A stretch of 64,000 nucleotides of DNA from Austropuccinia psidii (GCA_023105745.1 JALGQZ010000007.1:57765569-57829568), one strand, 5' to 3'. Numbered from the stretch's first letter, positions 50,076 through 63,209 are shown. The notes: generated from the sequence alone by a model not told the origin. Program-made: numbers and translations.

Positions 50076-51886
50076 AGTGAGCCTTAGAGGTATTTTTATA
50101 TACCCAAAAGACCACAAATGATAAATTAAAATACAAATATAAATAAAATAAATTTATTTATATTATAGAAATAAAAATATCAATACAAATTTCTATTTAA
50201 AAATCAAAATTCAATTATAATTTAAAAATAAAATTACAATAAAATTTAAAATTATGAAAATTCATTTTTACTTGTAAAAATTAAGTAAAAATGAACTTTT
50301 AATAAAAATTATGAAATTAAAATATTTTTGGTAAAAATTTATATAAAATATATTATAAATTTTGATCCAATAAATAAACATATAAAATTTATTTCACCAT
50401 TTGATTCCTTATAAAAAACTAGGTGGGGTCACCTCTGAGTGAAAGTTTTGTAATTCAACTCTAAATAAGCTTAAATTAAGTTTTCAGTATTTTCAATACA
50501 AAAATTGAAAATCCTCAAAACTTTAATTTAATTCACACCACATGTGGTGTTAAACATCAATTTTTGTGTTAAAATTGAGGTGTTGTGTTTAGTTTAGAAG
50601 CTATGAGGAATTGAAGTATTTTCAATTGAATTCAATTGAAATGTCAAAATGTGCACGTGTATTACATAAGTGAACTTTGATTTACATATGAGGTATCAAT
50701 TATTACTTTATTGTACTGTACAATTCAATTGAATTACATATGTAAATTACAAGTATAATACATGATGAGGAATTAAAGGAAAAAATAAATTGGAAAGATT
50801 AAAATTGGGGGGGAAAAGGAACTCTAGCTCTAAGGGGGAGCCAGACCGCCAAAATACTTGCTGACAGACGTGAGATGTCAAAATTCACGTGAACTTTCAT
50901 CACTTTTGGCCTGGAATTGAGTCACAGGGTCTGTGACTCAATTGATGATGAGGTTTTGATACCAAGCAGGGCAGTTTTAACTGTTGCCAAGAGGGTAAAG
51001 CTACCCTTAAGTTAAAAATATGTGAGTAAACACAGTTTTAACTGATTTCTACGCCTCTTAGACACATTCTGACGTGTTTTGAAGGCTCTAGACCAGGTAT
51101 TGCTATAGTAATGGCTAATTTAAGGGTCTAAAATGGCTTAAACCAGCCCTTTTTTGGTCTGAACCAGGGTTCAATGATGCCATAATTGGATTTTCTGTTG
51201 TCAGACTGTTTTTTACGACTGACAAGAGTAAATTCTACTTTTGGAGTAAGAAAATTGATGGCTATAAAAGAATTTCTTCTTTGCCCCACTTTTCTCTTCA
51301 TGTTAGAATCTTTTCCTTTTATAATTAGTTTAAACACTATTAAACCAATCAATAAAAGATTCCAACCACCCTTTTTAAAAAGCTTTGAACCTTTTAACCA
51401 CGTGAAAAAATCATCATAATTATTGTTTGTAACTATTATAATCATTTTTACCCCTGAACCACCCCAAAAGTGAGTTAAAGCATCTTTCATCACTGTTAAC
51501 TTTGTCACTTTGTTTCCAAATTCACTCTGGTCACTTTTGGGGTTTTTTTCTCTTTAATAGTCTTTTTGAAGACCTTTCTCTTTAATTAATTTCTTGCAGT
51601 TTATTTCTCAATTAATTCCAATTGAAATTTCTCTTGAAGAAATTTCTTTTGCAGCCTTAAATATCTCTTGTAGAGTATTTTTGGGATTAATTTTTATTGT
51701 TGGTAAAAAAATAAATCTTTTTAATATTCTTTTTTTATACTAATAAGGTTATAGACAATAAAATTGGTGTTTTTTCTCTTAAGAATAATATTTCTTACTA
51801 TTTTTAATTGATTTTTACCTTATACAAATTTTGAGGACAGGAAAAGTACTTGATTTTTTATCATAGTTTCATATCCACACCTTAAA
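50076..51886 (+). repeat. Ty3-3 5' LTR (1,811 bp)
   Basis: Start AGTGAGCC (first T lost against the 3' LTR) and end CCTTAAA. Contains a 13-bp hairpin TTCATTTTTACTT / AAGTAAAAATGAA (about 50262-50296), a perfect 22-bp palindrome at 50620-50641 centred on GAATTC, and a 13-bp dyad AATTGAGTCACAG / CTGTGACTCAATT at 50915-50943 holding two TGACTCA-type bZIP sites. An antisense open frame is at 51128-51508. The primer-binding region follows at 51887. Confidence 0.9.
51128..51508 (-). CDS. Antisense ORF in Ty3-3 5' LTR (126 codons)
   Basis: Open frame antisense to the element, starting MTKLTVMKDALTHFWGG and ending in a Pro/Lys-rich tail (WFRPKKGWFKPF). The 3' LTR has the same frame open for 132 codons (59317-59715) despite some 15 amino-acid differences. 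No domain recognised; one hydrophobic stretch (LLLIGLIVFKLII). Could be a protein-coding antisense gene or simply a region without stops. Confidence 0.25.
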   Translation of the reverse strand: MTKLTVMKDALTHFWGGSGVKMIIIVTNNNYDDFFTWLKGSKLFKKGGWNLLLIGLIVFKLIIKGKDSNMKRKVGQRRNSFIAINFLTPKVEFTLVSRKKQSDNRKSNYGIIEPWFRPKKGWFKPF

Positions 51887-52110
51887 TTTGGGGGCCCAGC
51901 CATGATATTTTACCTGTGACATATTTTTTTACTTTTTTTAAACTTTTTTCTTATATTGAAAAATTTAAAAAACATATAAAAAATACTTATAATTCAAAAA
52001 ACCCATAAAAAATAATTTTTTTCATATTATAAGTGAGGCTTATATTTTTATTTTTATTTTTGAAATAACCTTTTTAATACTCAATTAATTGGCTTTTTCA
52101 TTAATTTTAG

Positions 52111-53139
52111 TGTCTGACAATGTGTTAAGATAAGAAAACATTAAAACAGCCTCAACATTCACCAGCATTATTCCTGCCAGTACTGTTAATTCAGACCATA
52201 ATAGTACTGTTATTGTGACCCAAAATAACCAACCTGAACCAAGATCTTCTGAATTTATTAACTTGGATATAAGTAATACCCTTCAGAAAGCTAAGAATTT
52301 GGCCAATAGTAGGTTTTTGACGTAAGAATACTATTTTAAGCTTTTTTAATCATAAAATATGCCTTTGACTAGATCAGGAGCCAGCTTTAACCCCTCAAGA
52401 AGCTCCCAGAAAGGTAATAGATGTGATTATGGCAGAAGTCAACCAGGTACAGAAGGAAAAGGGTCAGTTGATGACTTCCAAACAACTAAAATAGGTCATT
52501 CTGATGCTGATAATACCATTTTACCTTCACAAAGAGCTGAAACAACCACAAGAAGCCTCAGTGGACATATACAAAGCCAGCCACAAAGCTTACAACAATG
52601 CCCTGCAGTACAAAGAGTACCAGATCCTTGCAGATCTGTGGAAAAACTGCATGAATTCTTACCTTACTGTGAGAAAATTCCTGGGCCATCCCAATAATTG
52701 CAAATTTCTCAATGGATGGAATCCATTGATGGAGAAGAAAAACATGATGCTCTTGACACTAGAATGGAGGAAAAACAACCCTCCACCACCCAAGCAAGTG
52801 CCAAAAACAGCCCCAGTGGCCAGCAGCAGCAATTCCAACGTGAAAAAGCAGCCACAAGCTCCAAACAAGGGCAAAGGAAAGGCACCAGCCAGGGCTACAG
52901 GATGCCATGGAAAATGTGTTTCTGATGGCCAGAACAATTATGGAATTACAAAAGAAAGAGGAGGTCAGATTAAAATATCAGAAATTATTTCTGATATTTT
53001 TGATTCTATTCCAGGGTTGTATGAAGCTATAACTGACATAAAAAGTCATCTTTCTGATAAAAATACATCAATTTGTGACAATCTTAAAACACACAACTTG
53101 AGTCTGAGCCAAATCAATGAAACACTTAAATGTTTTTAA
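52111..53139 (+). pseudogene. Ty3-3 ORF1 and gag 5' region, overlapping frames
   Basis: Same arrangement as Ty3-2. An open block 52111-52321 lies between an acceptor (TTAATTTTAG) and a donor (TTTTTGAC/GTAAGA). The gag start MPLTRSGASF is at 52359, with an AG 13-14 bases into it, and a second frame open at 52504-53139 contains YLTVRKFLGHPN and NGWNPLMEKK. A deletion of about 19 bases near 52890 (against Ty3-2) has joined the ORF1 frame to the gag-middle frame, so the change of frame seen in Ty3-2 is not needed here. A stop in the gag frame at 52695 and one at 53137 break the product. Confidence 0.6.
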
Positions 53140-55057
53140 AAAGTTTTAAGAACAATTAAAACTTCCAATAATGATAATTCTTTTGGCAATAAGATAAATG
53201 AACAATCTGCCATTATTAAAGAATTGATAGACAAATATTCTAAGTTCAATATTGATGACATGATTGAAACAAGAATAAAACAAGCCATAAATACTATCAA
53301 AGAGGATAATAAGAAAGCTCTTGATGATATTTTAAAATCATTTAATGAAGTAAAAACACATATAATTGCCTTGAAAAAGTGTTTTGATACCTCAAAAGAG
53401 GAAATATCAAAAATAACAATAAATTCAAATGAGGTTATATCTTCTAATACTAAACAGACAGAATTATGGAAATGAGCTGACATATAAAGAGTATGATCAT
53501 AAAAAGAATTTAATAACCTTTATACAAAGCTTACAACATGAATTAAGAAGCTCACAAAGGTGTAAAAACAGTAAAATGAATGATATTGAACAACTACTAA
53601 ACACCTTACCAAGAATGTCTACACCTCTGAATCAAAATGAGGCTACAGGGATTCCCAATCCACAAGTATTGGATATTGAAAATTCTCAATTAAAAAATGA
53701 ATTTTCTACTTATTTTCATAACTTGGAACCATCAATGGGCCAAGCACTCTTAAAAGAAGTTCCAAAACTTAAGGAATGGCCTCACTTCAGTGGTGAAGGA
53801 GAATATGATCATATGAAATTCATCAGAGGAATTGACATGATTAAAGAAGATTTTGAATTACCAGCAAGATTGGTAACAGCCAGGTTTAACACCTTATTTA
53901 CCAAATCAGCTCACAGATGGTATATCAAATTGAGACAAGCACATGGACACCAAAGTTGGACTTGGTGTAAAACCCAAATTATCAACAAATAGGCCAATGA
54001 TGCTTGAAGGTTTAAAGTGGAAGCAGCCTTTGATTCTGCCAAATTTAACGCTGATAAAGACAAAGCTTTACCATGGTTTTTCCAACAAAAAGACAGATTA
54101 ACAGCATTATATCCTGACATGTCAGAATTTATGATCCATAGAAAGATTCTGAGACAATGTGGAGGTGACTTAGAGCATGCTGTCAAAAGCAGGACTACTG
54201 AACAATCTTCAGCAGAGGATATTATCAATATATTAGCAGAAGTAACCACCAGAACCAAAATTGGTTCTAGTAGGGTGAATCTCAAAACAAGGTTTAATAC
54301 ACCTTGGAAAGATTCTGTGGATAAAAACCCCAAAGAAAATTCTAATAATGTTAAGTATAAATCTGCAGATACAGTCAGAAAGTGCCAAATTTGCCAAAGC
54401 ACCACCCATTTAGCTAATACATGTCCAAAAAGGGGGAAAATCAATGAAATTGATATTGAAAAGGAACCTGATGTTGAAAAAGATGAAATAATTGAAGACA
54501 ATTCAGAAGATAAGTCATCCATATTTTCTGAATCTTCAAAAGATATAGAAAATATCAATGCCACTTTAGACATCATGGAATCTTATTCCCACTTGCCACA
54601 ATTGAGCAATGGTCAACTTGATTTATCAAAAGTTCAAGATGCACAACTTATGAAAACCAAACCAAACAGAGGGAAAGGTTATACAGATGGTAACTCCTGT
54701 ATAACAGAAGTGGTGATTGACAACAAGCCCACTAAACGTTTGCTTGACCCAGGAGCCTTCTGCTCTTGTGTTGGTAAATCCTTTCTTGAAACTTGTGTAC
54801 CAAACTTTGAAGATCAGTTGTTTCCAATTGATGGCATAAAATTCAATAGTGCAAGTAACCCAATGAAAGCATTGGGAATATTTGAAGCTAGTGTCATATT
54901 TCCACATATAAATGGAAATTTAGGAATCACTATTGAACTTGTTGTTATGAAAAATTGCTCTAGTACCCATTTTATATTGGGAAATGACTATTTAATCATG
55001 TATGGTATAGATCTACATAACAACAAAAGACAGATACTTAACTATTGGAGACAATAA
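53140..55057 (+). pseudogene. gag: Ty3-3 Gag core and protease, broken
   Basis: Middle Asn/Lys/Ser-rich part in shifted frames, then the core (EWPHFSGEGEYDHMKFI at about 53776, ALYPDMSEFM at about 54104). Two Trp codons have become stops (TAG at 53990 and TGA soon after, at the WANDAW site). The zinc knuckle is CQICQSTTHLANTC (about 54385), complete. The frame continues without a stop into protease with DPGAFCSC (normally DTG, so the catalytic triplet is altered) and ILGNDYL. A shift at about 55050 ends it. Confidence 0.85.
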
Positions 55058-58000
55058 GCATCAGAAATTTGCCTTTTTACCATTTAAAAGACAAATTACA
55101 GTAAATAAAGTATCACCAGTCAGCTTACAATTGGAAAAATTCAAATCTGAACAGTTGAAGGTGGCTGAAATAAGCCTTCATCTGACTGATAAACAAGAAA
55201 ATAAACTTTCTTCCCTTTTGTATGACCACAGAGGAGCATTTTGTTTAGACAAAGAACCTCTAGGAGCAATTATTGGTCATGAAGTTGATATCATTCTTAA
55301 TATTGAAAGACCTTATCCACCACTCTTGAGAAGACCTGCATACCCAGCAAGTCCCAAGTCAAGAGAAGCTCTGGAAACTCATATCAAAGAGCTTCTAGAC
55401 CTTGGTGTAATAAGAAACGTTGGCCATAATGAAGAAGTAGAAATAACTACACCAGTCATAGTGGCATGGCATAATGGAAAATCCAGAATGGTTAGGGACT
55501 TTAGAGCTCTCAACACTTACACTGTTCCAGATAGGTACCCAATACCAAAAATCCAAATTTCCCTTACTAGAATATCTCAAGCAGTGTATATAACCACTAT
55601 GGATGCCCTTAAAGGATTCCATCAAAATTTGGTGACACCAAGAGCAAAAAAATATTTGAGAATTATTGTTCATTGTGGAGTGTATGAATACTTAAGAATG
55701 CCCTTTGGTATCAAAAATGCACCTTCACACTTCCAAAGAATGATGAATGAAATCTTCTCTGAAGAACTTTCAGAGGTATGGTTAATCATTTACATTGATG
55801 ACATCATTGTCTGTTCCAAGACTTGGGAAGAGCACATGTACAGATTGTCCAGAGGTTTGACAAAAATTTAATCAGTAAACATGAATATCTCCTTTAAGAA
55901 ATGCCATTTTGGATTTAAAGAACTTAAAGCACTAGGACATGTTGTATCTGGTTTGTCCCTTGGAATTGACAAAAACAAAGTTGCAGCAGTATTGCTAAAA
56001 CCCATGCCTCAGAATAAAAAGGAAATTCAGTCATTTTTAGGTTCTTCAGGATATTACAGCCAACACATTGAAGATTTTGCATCCATAGCAAGACCACTTT
56101 ATAAATTATGTGACAAAGACACAGTATTTGAAATGACTGTTGACAGAGTCAAAGCTTTTGAGTCTCTAAGAGAAGCCTTGACCACTGCCCCACTCTTACT
56201 GATGCCAGACTTTAAATTGCCTTTTAAATTGTATATTGATGCATCAGGGGATGGGCTGGGTGCTGCACTTCACCAAGTTCAGATCATAAATGATAAACCT
56301 GTAGAAGGACCCATATGTTTCATATCCAGGCAAATCAAACCAACTGAAGCCAGATATGGAGCAATCCAAATGGAATTTCTATGCCTTGTCTAGGCCTTGC
56401 AAAAATTGAACTACTTCTTAGAGGGATGTGTTATTGAGGTGATAACAGATTTTACAGCTGTCAAATCACTTTTAAACATGAAAACACCCAACAGACATAT
56501 TCTCAGATGGCAAATAGCCATACAAGAATACAGAGGCAATATTACTATTTTTCATAAGGATAGGAATGTTCATAAGAATGCATATGGACTAAGCAGATGG
56601 CCATTACCAAATAATATTGATAATCCTGCTTATGTTCCAGAAGAAGCTTCACCACAGATCCCAATAGAAGGAATAAGTGTTACAGACTTGAACACCACCT
56701 TCTTTGAAGAAGTAAGACACAGTTACACTCAAGATAAGAATTGTAGCATCTTATGCCAATTACTTAACAAATACTGTAAAGACAACTCTCTGATACATGC
56801 CTTGGATGAAGTATGGAAAAAATCTTATGATGAAGGAAGATTTCACCTACTGGATGGTATAATTTATCACAGGACAAAGCACACATGTGTCATGACAGTT
56901 GTGGACAGGTCATTAATCAATCTTGTACTGAAAGAATGCCATGACAGCCCCTTCTCAGAACATCTGTCTGAAGACAGAACAAGAGAAAAAGTAAAAACCT
57001 GTATATGGTGGCCAATGTGGCAGAAAGATGTTGCAGAGTATTGCAAAACCTGTGACAGATGTCAAAAACAAATAAATCCACTGGCAAGAGACTTGGAAAT
57101 ATGAGAAAAACCCAAGAACCAAGCAGACCTTGGGAAATTGTCCATATGGATTGGGTAACTGGCCTACCACCAGGAGGTTACAGAAGCTATAATGCTTGCC
57201 TAGTGATTGTGTACAGATTCAGTAAAACTCCAATCTTTTTATCATGTCACAATGTAGATACAGCCATGGATACAGCTCTTCTGATATGGAATAGAGTAGT
57301 GTCATGGACTGGAATATTTACAAATATCATTAGTGATAGGGATCCCAAATTCACTTCAGCACTATGGACAAATCTTCACCCATTATTTGGCACTAAGCTG
57401 TATTTCTCTACAGCCTACCACCCACAAACTGATGGTCTGGCTGAAAGGATGATCCAAACCTTAGAGGACATGGTAAGAAGATTTTGTGCATATGGCCTTG
57501 AATTCAAAGATTGTGATGGATTTACCCATGATTGGTTTACTCTGTTGCAAGCACTGGAATCAGCATATAAAACATCAATCCATGCCAGTACCAATCAAAC
57601 TCCTTCTATCTTAGAAAAGGGATGGAACCCCAAATTACCCCAAGATTCCTTGAGGAAAGATTTGATTGAAATACATCCCACAGCTGCTAGCTTCAAGGGA
57701 ATGCTAGACAAAGCTAGAAAGCATGCAGTAAGATGCATGGAGGACTCTTTTGCATATGCTAAGGACAAATGGGATAAATCACATGCAACTCCAGATTTCA
57801 AAGTAGGGGATTTAGTTCTTGTATCCACTACTAACTCCAATAACATCAAAGGATGTAAAAAGCTGAAAGACTCCTTTTCAGGACCTTTTGTTATTAAGGC
57901 CCTCCATGGAGAAAATGCTGTTGAAGTAGAGTTATCTGAAGAACTTAGCAATAAGCATCCTACATTTCCAGTGAGCTTGATAAAGCCATATAAATTCAGT

Positions 58001-58249
58001 GATGCTGAAAGATTTGCCTTGAGGAATAAAATTCCCCAAGCTATACCTCCTGTTGAACCATCTGGTAGTAAGAAAATTACCAAAGTTCTCAAAGAAAGAA
58101 ATTTGAGAACCAACAAAGTAAGGGAATACCTTCTTAGGTACAGTGACCCAACTTGCAAAGATGAATGGTTGCCAGAAAAGGGCATACCTGAAGCTACTAA
58201 ACTTCTCAGAAGGTTCAGACATAATAGAAATAACAATATTACAAAGTAA
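55058..58249 (+). pseudogene. pol: Ty3-3 Pol: RT, RNase H, integrase, chromodomain, broken
   Basis: Frames at 55131-55871, 55881-56393, 56397-57104 and 57059-58249 together cover reverse transcriptase (YIDDI at about 55792), RNase H (LYIDASGDG intact, but VITDFTAV and KNAYGLSRW have lost conserved residues), integrase ([21 protein letters not shown]) and a C-terminal chromodomain-like end (YLLRYSDPTCKDEWLPEKGI). Breaks: TAA at 55869, TAG for a Trp codon at 56391, and a shift near 57090. Several Asp-to-Tyr changes against Ty3-2 or the expected motif (GGYRSYN, IVYRF). Unlike Ty3-2, the chromodomain is still in frame with integrase. Confidence 0.9.
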
Positions 58250-58260
58250 TATTCTTTTTT

Positions 58261-58272
58261 AGGGGGAGGGAA
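58261..58272 (+). promoter_or_regulatory. Polypurine tract of Ty3-3
   Basis: AGGGGGAGGGAA immediately before the TGTGAGCC start of the 3' LTR, the expected second-strand primer site. Confidence 0.8.
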
Positions 58273-60093
58273 TGTGAGCCTTAGAGGTATTTTTATATAC
58301 CCAAAAGAGCACAAATGATAAATTGAAATACAAATATAAATAAAATGAATTTATTTATATTATAAAAAATGAAATACAAATACAAATTTCTATTTAAAAA
58401 TGAAAATTTAATTATAATTTAAAAATAAAATTACAATAAAATTTAAAATTATGAAAATTCATTTTTATTTGTAAAAATTAAGTAAAAATGAATTTTTAAT
58501 AAAAATTATGAAATTAAAATATTTTTGATAAAAATTTATATAAAATATATTATAGCTTTTCATCTAATAAATAAAAATATAAAATTCATTTCACCATTTG
58601 ATTCCTTATAAAAAATTAGGTGGGGTCACCTCTGAGTGAAATTTTTGTAACTCAACTCTAAATAAGCTTAAATTAAGTTTTCAGTATTTTTGATACAAAA
58701 ATTAAAAATACTCAAAACTTTCATTCAATTTACACCACATGTGGTGTTAACCATCAATTTTTTTGTTAAAATTGAGATGTTGTGTTTAGTTTAGAAGCTA
58801 TGAGGAATTGAACTATTTTCAATTGAATTCAATTGAAATGTCAAAATGTGACCATGTATTACATAAGGGAACTTTGATTTACATATGAGGTATCAATTAT
58901 TACTTTATTTTACTGTACAATTCAATTTAATTACATATGTAAATTACAAGTATAATACATGATGAGGAATTAAAGCAAAAAATAAATTGGAAAGATTAAA
59001 ATTGGGGGGGAAAGGAACTCTAGCTCTAAGGGGGAGCCAGACCCCCAAAATCCTTGCTGACAGGCATGAGATTTCAAAATTAATGCAAAATCTCATCACT
59101 TTTGGCCTGGAATTGAGTCACAGGGTCTGTGACTCAATTGGTGATGAGGGTTTGATACCAACCAGGGCATTTTTAACTGTTGCCAAGAGGGTAAAACTAC
59201 CCTTAAGTTAAAACAATGTTAGTAAAAACAGTTTTTAACTATTTTCTACGCCTCTTACACACATTCTGACGTGTTTTGAAGGCTCTAGACCAGGTATTGC
59301 TATAGTAATGGCTGATTTAAGGGTCTAAAATGGCCAAAAATGGCTTAAACCAGCCCTTTTTTGGTCTAAACCAGGGCTCAATGATGCCATAATTGGCTTT
59401 TCTGTTGTCAGACTGTTTTTTACGACCGAAAAGAGTACATTCTACTTTTGGAGTAAGAAAATTGATGGCTATAAAAGAATGTCTTCTTTGCCCCACTTTT
59501 CTCTCCATGTTAAAATCTTTTCCTTTTATAATTAGTTTAAACACTGTTAAACCAATCAATAAAAGATTCCAACCACCCTTTTTAAAAAAAATTGAACCTT
59601 TTAACCATGTGAAAAAATCATTATAACCATTGTTTGTAACTCTTATAATCATTTTTACCCCTGAACCACCCCAAAAGTGAATTAAAGCATCTTTCATCAC
59701 TGTTAACTTTGTCACTTTGTTTCCAAATTCACTCTGGTCACTTTAGGGTGTTTTTTCTCTTTAATATTCTTTTTGAATACCTTGTTCTTCAATCAATTGC
59801 TTGCAGTTCTTTGCTCAATTAATTTCAATTGAAATTTCTCTTGAAGAAATTTTTTTTGTAGCCTTAAATATCTCTTGTAGAGTATTTTTGGGATAAATTT
59901 TTGTTGTTGGTAAAACAATGAATCTTTATAATATTATTGTTTTATACTAATAAAGTTATAAACAATAAAGTTGGCATGTTTCCTCTTAAGAATAATATTT
60001 CTTACTATTTTGAATTGATTTTTACCTTATACAAATTTTGAGGACAGGAAAAGTGCTTGATTTTTTATCAAAGTTTCATATCCACACCTTACA
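58273..60093 (+). repeat. Ty3-3 3' LTR (1,821 bp)
   Basis: Starts TGTGAGCC and ends CCTTACA. Keeps the bZIP dyad (59111-59139) and the antisense open frame (59317-59715). The 22-bp palindrome is also present near 58817-58838. Followed by the target duplication CACCT. Confidence 0.9.
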
Positions 60094-60098
60094 CACCT

Positions 60099-60664
60099 GA
60101 GCTTCATGTTATGCATGGAGTACCACATATTGGGTTAGCCTGAATCCTTAATTAAAATATCAAGAGATTATCCTTGGAGTTCTATGGAAATAACTGTCAT
60201 ATACACTTTTATATCCTTTTTGCTTAACTCCTTCAATAAAAAATGGAATTTTGACATATACTTACATCTTCATATTTTAATATATATAAATACATGTTGT
60301 GGTATTCAATACCTCTTCTAAAAGGTTCAAGTAAGCTTTGATAAAATGATAATATTTATAGATAATAATAATCTGTATGAAAAAATATATATAAAAAGAG
60401 AAATATAATAAATAAATGAATATTAAAAAAATACTTAATTTAGAAATATTATCCCTAACATTAAAATTATTAAGTTACTTCACCATTTAGCTCTACATAA
60501 AAGTTAACCCAGGCTTATATATTGGCTCAAATCCATATTACCAAAACTTTCAAGCATATCATGTATTTGGAAAATAGAAAATAGAAAATTCTTACCCTCC
60601 AAATTCACTTTAAGCATATCTCTATGATAGGTATTAAAAATATGAATATTAATTTGTAATAACT
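60099..60664. other. Gene-free AT-rich stretch
   Basis: Insertion-site DNA between two LTR elements, nothing recognised. Confidence 0.5.
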
Positions 60665-60669
60665 CAAAT

Positions 60670-62075
60670 TGTCAGGATGCGTTTATCATGAGATGTTTAA
60701 ATATAGTATTTAAAGCCTTAACTATGACTGTGACACATATTTAAAGTAATAAAATAGTTCAAAATTGAATTTTAAGGGCTTTAATATAGAGAAATAGTGG
60801 TGGTTAGTGCTATTGAAAGACCTTGGTGCAGTTTTACCAACTGGCTTATTATAATAAAAGGTAAAATGCTTAAGTTTAAAGTATACCTGATTCTTTTCCA
60901 AGATTATAACTGTTTTTGACAGTTGTACTAAGTAGGAATTTAAGAGCAGGATGGGGATTCCTCTTTTGGAAAGAGAAAGGTCCCCTTTTATCCTGAAAAT
61001 GGGTGAAAGGGTCCTCTATACCAGTTCACATGGAGGAAGTGAAGATTTTTCACTTCCAAGGACTGGCTTGTGGTTTTTCAAAACCTTTGTAGTCTTTATT
61101 GGGCTCATATGTGGTTTTGAAACCACATCTAGGCAGGTTTCACCAATACAGGGTGAAAATTTTCATCTGGGGACTACACAGCCCTCTTCTGATGTGTATG
61201 ATGCATAGAATTATGTACAAAACCTTTATGGGACCCCAGTATTGAGCAAACTATGAGGTATTGAAGGATGAACAGGATTCTTTGTTTAAATGACACCTCA
61301 TATTCAAGGATATGGAAAAGTATCCCACAGTAAAGTTGTATTGGCCCAACTGTGGGATTCTGACCTTACAGCTGCCACAACTTTTTCAGCTTTTAAGATA
61401 TTGAGCTCAAATTTGGTTCGTTGTGTAGTCCTGAATGAGGTCTACAAAATAGTACCTTCTTTATCATAGGTAGAGTTCAATATGAAAAATTTATACCGTG
61501 TTCAATTCCTATTATTCAGATATGGATTTTTCTCAAATCCTGTATGGAACTTGTTTGCTCCATAAATTTGGCTCTAGATAAGCTATGGGGAAATGGGTGG
61601 AGCCATCAAATAGCCCTGATTGCTTTTTTCTCCAAAATGACCCTACTTTAGGTATCTCACACTAAAAATGTAGAAGTTAGATGAGAGTTGAATATTTTAT
61701 TCACCCTTATTTGGCTTTAATTTGGCCATAACTTCTGTAGTTTTGATGCTAGTTCACTTTGGCAAGTACCATTGGATAGCCCTGACTTGGAGCTCTAATT
61801 TTAACACCCATTTGATGGGGCTTAGAATATTTCTCTGGGACTTAGATGAGAGGTTAAAACTAAGGTTTATTCTCAGAAACGGCTTTGAGCCTGAATAACT
61901 TTGTTATTCTTTGTCCTAGATGGACTTGTATATTTGAAAAGAGGTTAATTACCTCTTTCCTTTGATACCTTTTGAGTTGGTGTGGCCCAGTCCCATGATT
62001 TGGTGGTATTTTACCATTGGTTCATGGTATTTCAGCTGTTATGCCTGTGCTCTGGTTTTGAGTCACAGGATGACA
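60670..62075 (+). mobile_element. Solo LTR of family R1, copy C (1,406 bp)
   Basis: Starts TGTCAGGATG and ends CAGGATGACA. The pentamer CAAAT flanks it exactly on both sides (60665-60669 and 62076-62080). With no internal region and a perfect target duplication it is a solo LTR, left by recombination between two LTRs. This copy proves the limits of the family. The 85-codon frame at 60951-61208 lies in the LTR and has no match I recognise. Confidence 0.88.
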
Positions 62076-62080
62076 CAAAT

Positions 62081-63208
62081 CTATACTATTACTTAACACT
62101 TACACTTAATTTATAATATCATAAGCACCTATATGAAGAAAATAATTATGAACTAATAGGGAATTCTTCTTTTAAATATGCATATTTAATATCAACCACT
62201 TACATTAAGCCATAATTTGGATGCAAAGTCATAGTACCAAATAATGAATAATTCAATTTCACTCAAAGACACCAGCTCAGAGTCTTATTGTTCAAAATTA
62301 AAACCAATTCAAAGTGCATACTCATTATTACTAATTGACATTATGGCTAAATCTGATTGGTGAGAAGAATCATTTGACATAATTGGTCTGAAAACACCAC
62401 ACCAAAAATCACTCACCAGCTAAAATCAATCAAACTTGGAAAAATTCAAAGTCCCTTGTTTTTGGAAGGTTCTATGGAGGCCCTGAAGGTTTTGAATAGT
62501 GGTCCTCTCTCTGATATATTTCCCCATGCTTCTTATTAAGATACTATTTTTGAGAATAAATCCACCCCTTATCTAGTAGGACAATCTATTATTATATTGA
62601 AATTATCAGTATCCAGGCTTAGAATCCTATTAATGTTTTATTTCATGAATTATTGATGAAAGATATTTCATCAAAATCTCTTATAATCCTTTATTCTAGA
62701 AAATAAAAACCCTTATATTATTATATTAATTCTATTGATGAATACATACCCTTATAGCTATATGATATTCTATTTATATTCATAATTATATTGTTTTATT
62801 GAATTTATAACAGGAAGATTACCCTTATAGCTCTGTTAAAAATACCCTATATTCTAAAAATAACTCAAGAAATGTTTGCAATTATTAAGACTATTTTATT
62901 GTAATCTTAACAAAAACCAATTAAAACTATATCAAAAACTCTATTTTCCATATATCTTAAGCTTATTTGCTCCATATTATTATATCTTACCCTCATAAAT
63001 TGGTGATCTTCTTTGAGTTACACTAAATAGTCATTTCTAGCTTAATTCTCCATAATCTTAAATATTGAATTTTTTATCTCATCAAGAGTATATTATTAGT
63101 ATACTTAGAGGTTCAGCTAATTCACCTTAGCAGACTTAGCTACAGGATCATTCAGAAATTTAAAACTGTTTACCTGTGATTTCCCCCTCAAGGTACTTCC
63201 TAGTTACT
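62081..63208. other. Gene-free stretch
   Basis: AT-rich DNA between R1 copies C and D. No gene. Could be part of an element ended by copy D, but nothing coding is seen. Confidence 0.45.
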
Positions 63209-63209
63209 T

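Larger units (their letters stand above)
50076..60093 (+). mobile_element. Ty3-3: second Ty3/gypsy chromovirus, 10,018 bp, decayed
   Basis: Bounded by the perfect target duplication CACCT (50071-50075 and 60094-60098). LTRs 50076-51886 and 58273-60093 are alike over their length. The internal region is colinear with Ty3-2 and about as long, but the LTRs are of a different sequence type apart from the TGTGAGCC start and CCTTACA end. Gag and pol are broken by several nonsense codons (for example 53137, 53990, 56391) and frameshifts (near 55050 and 57090). Ty3-3 has no stop between gag and protease. Confidence 0.92.
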
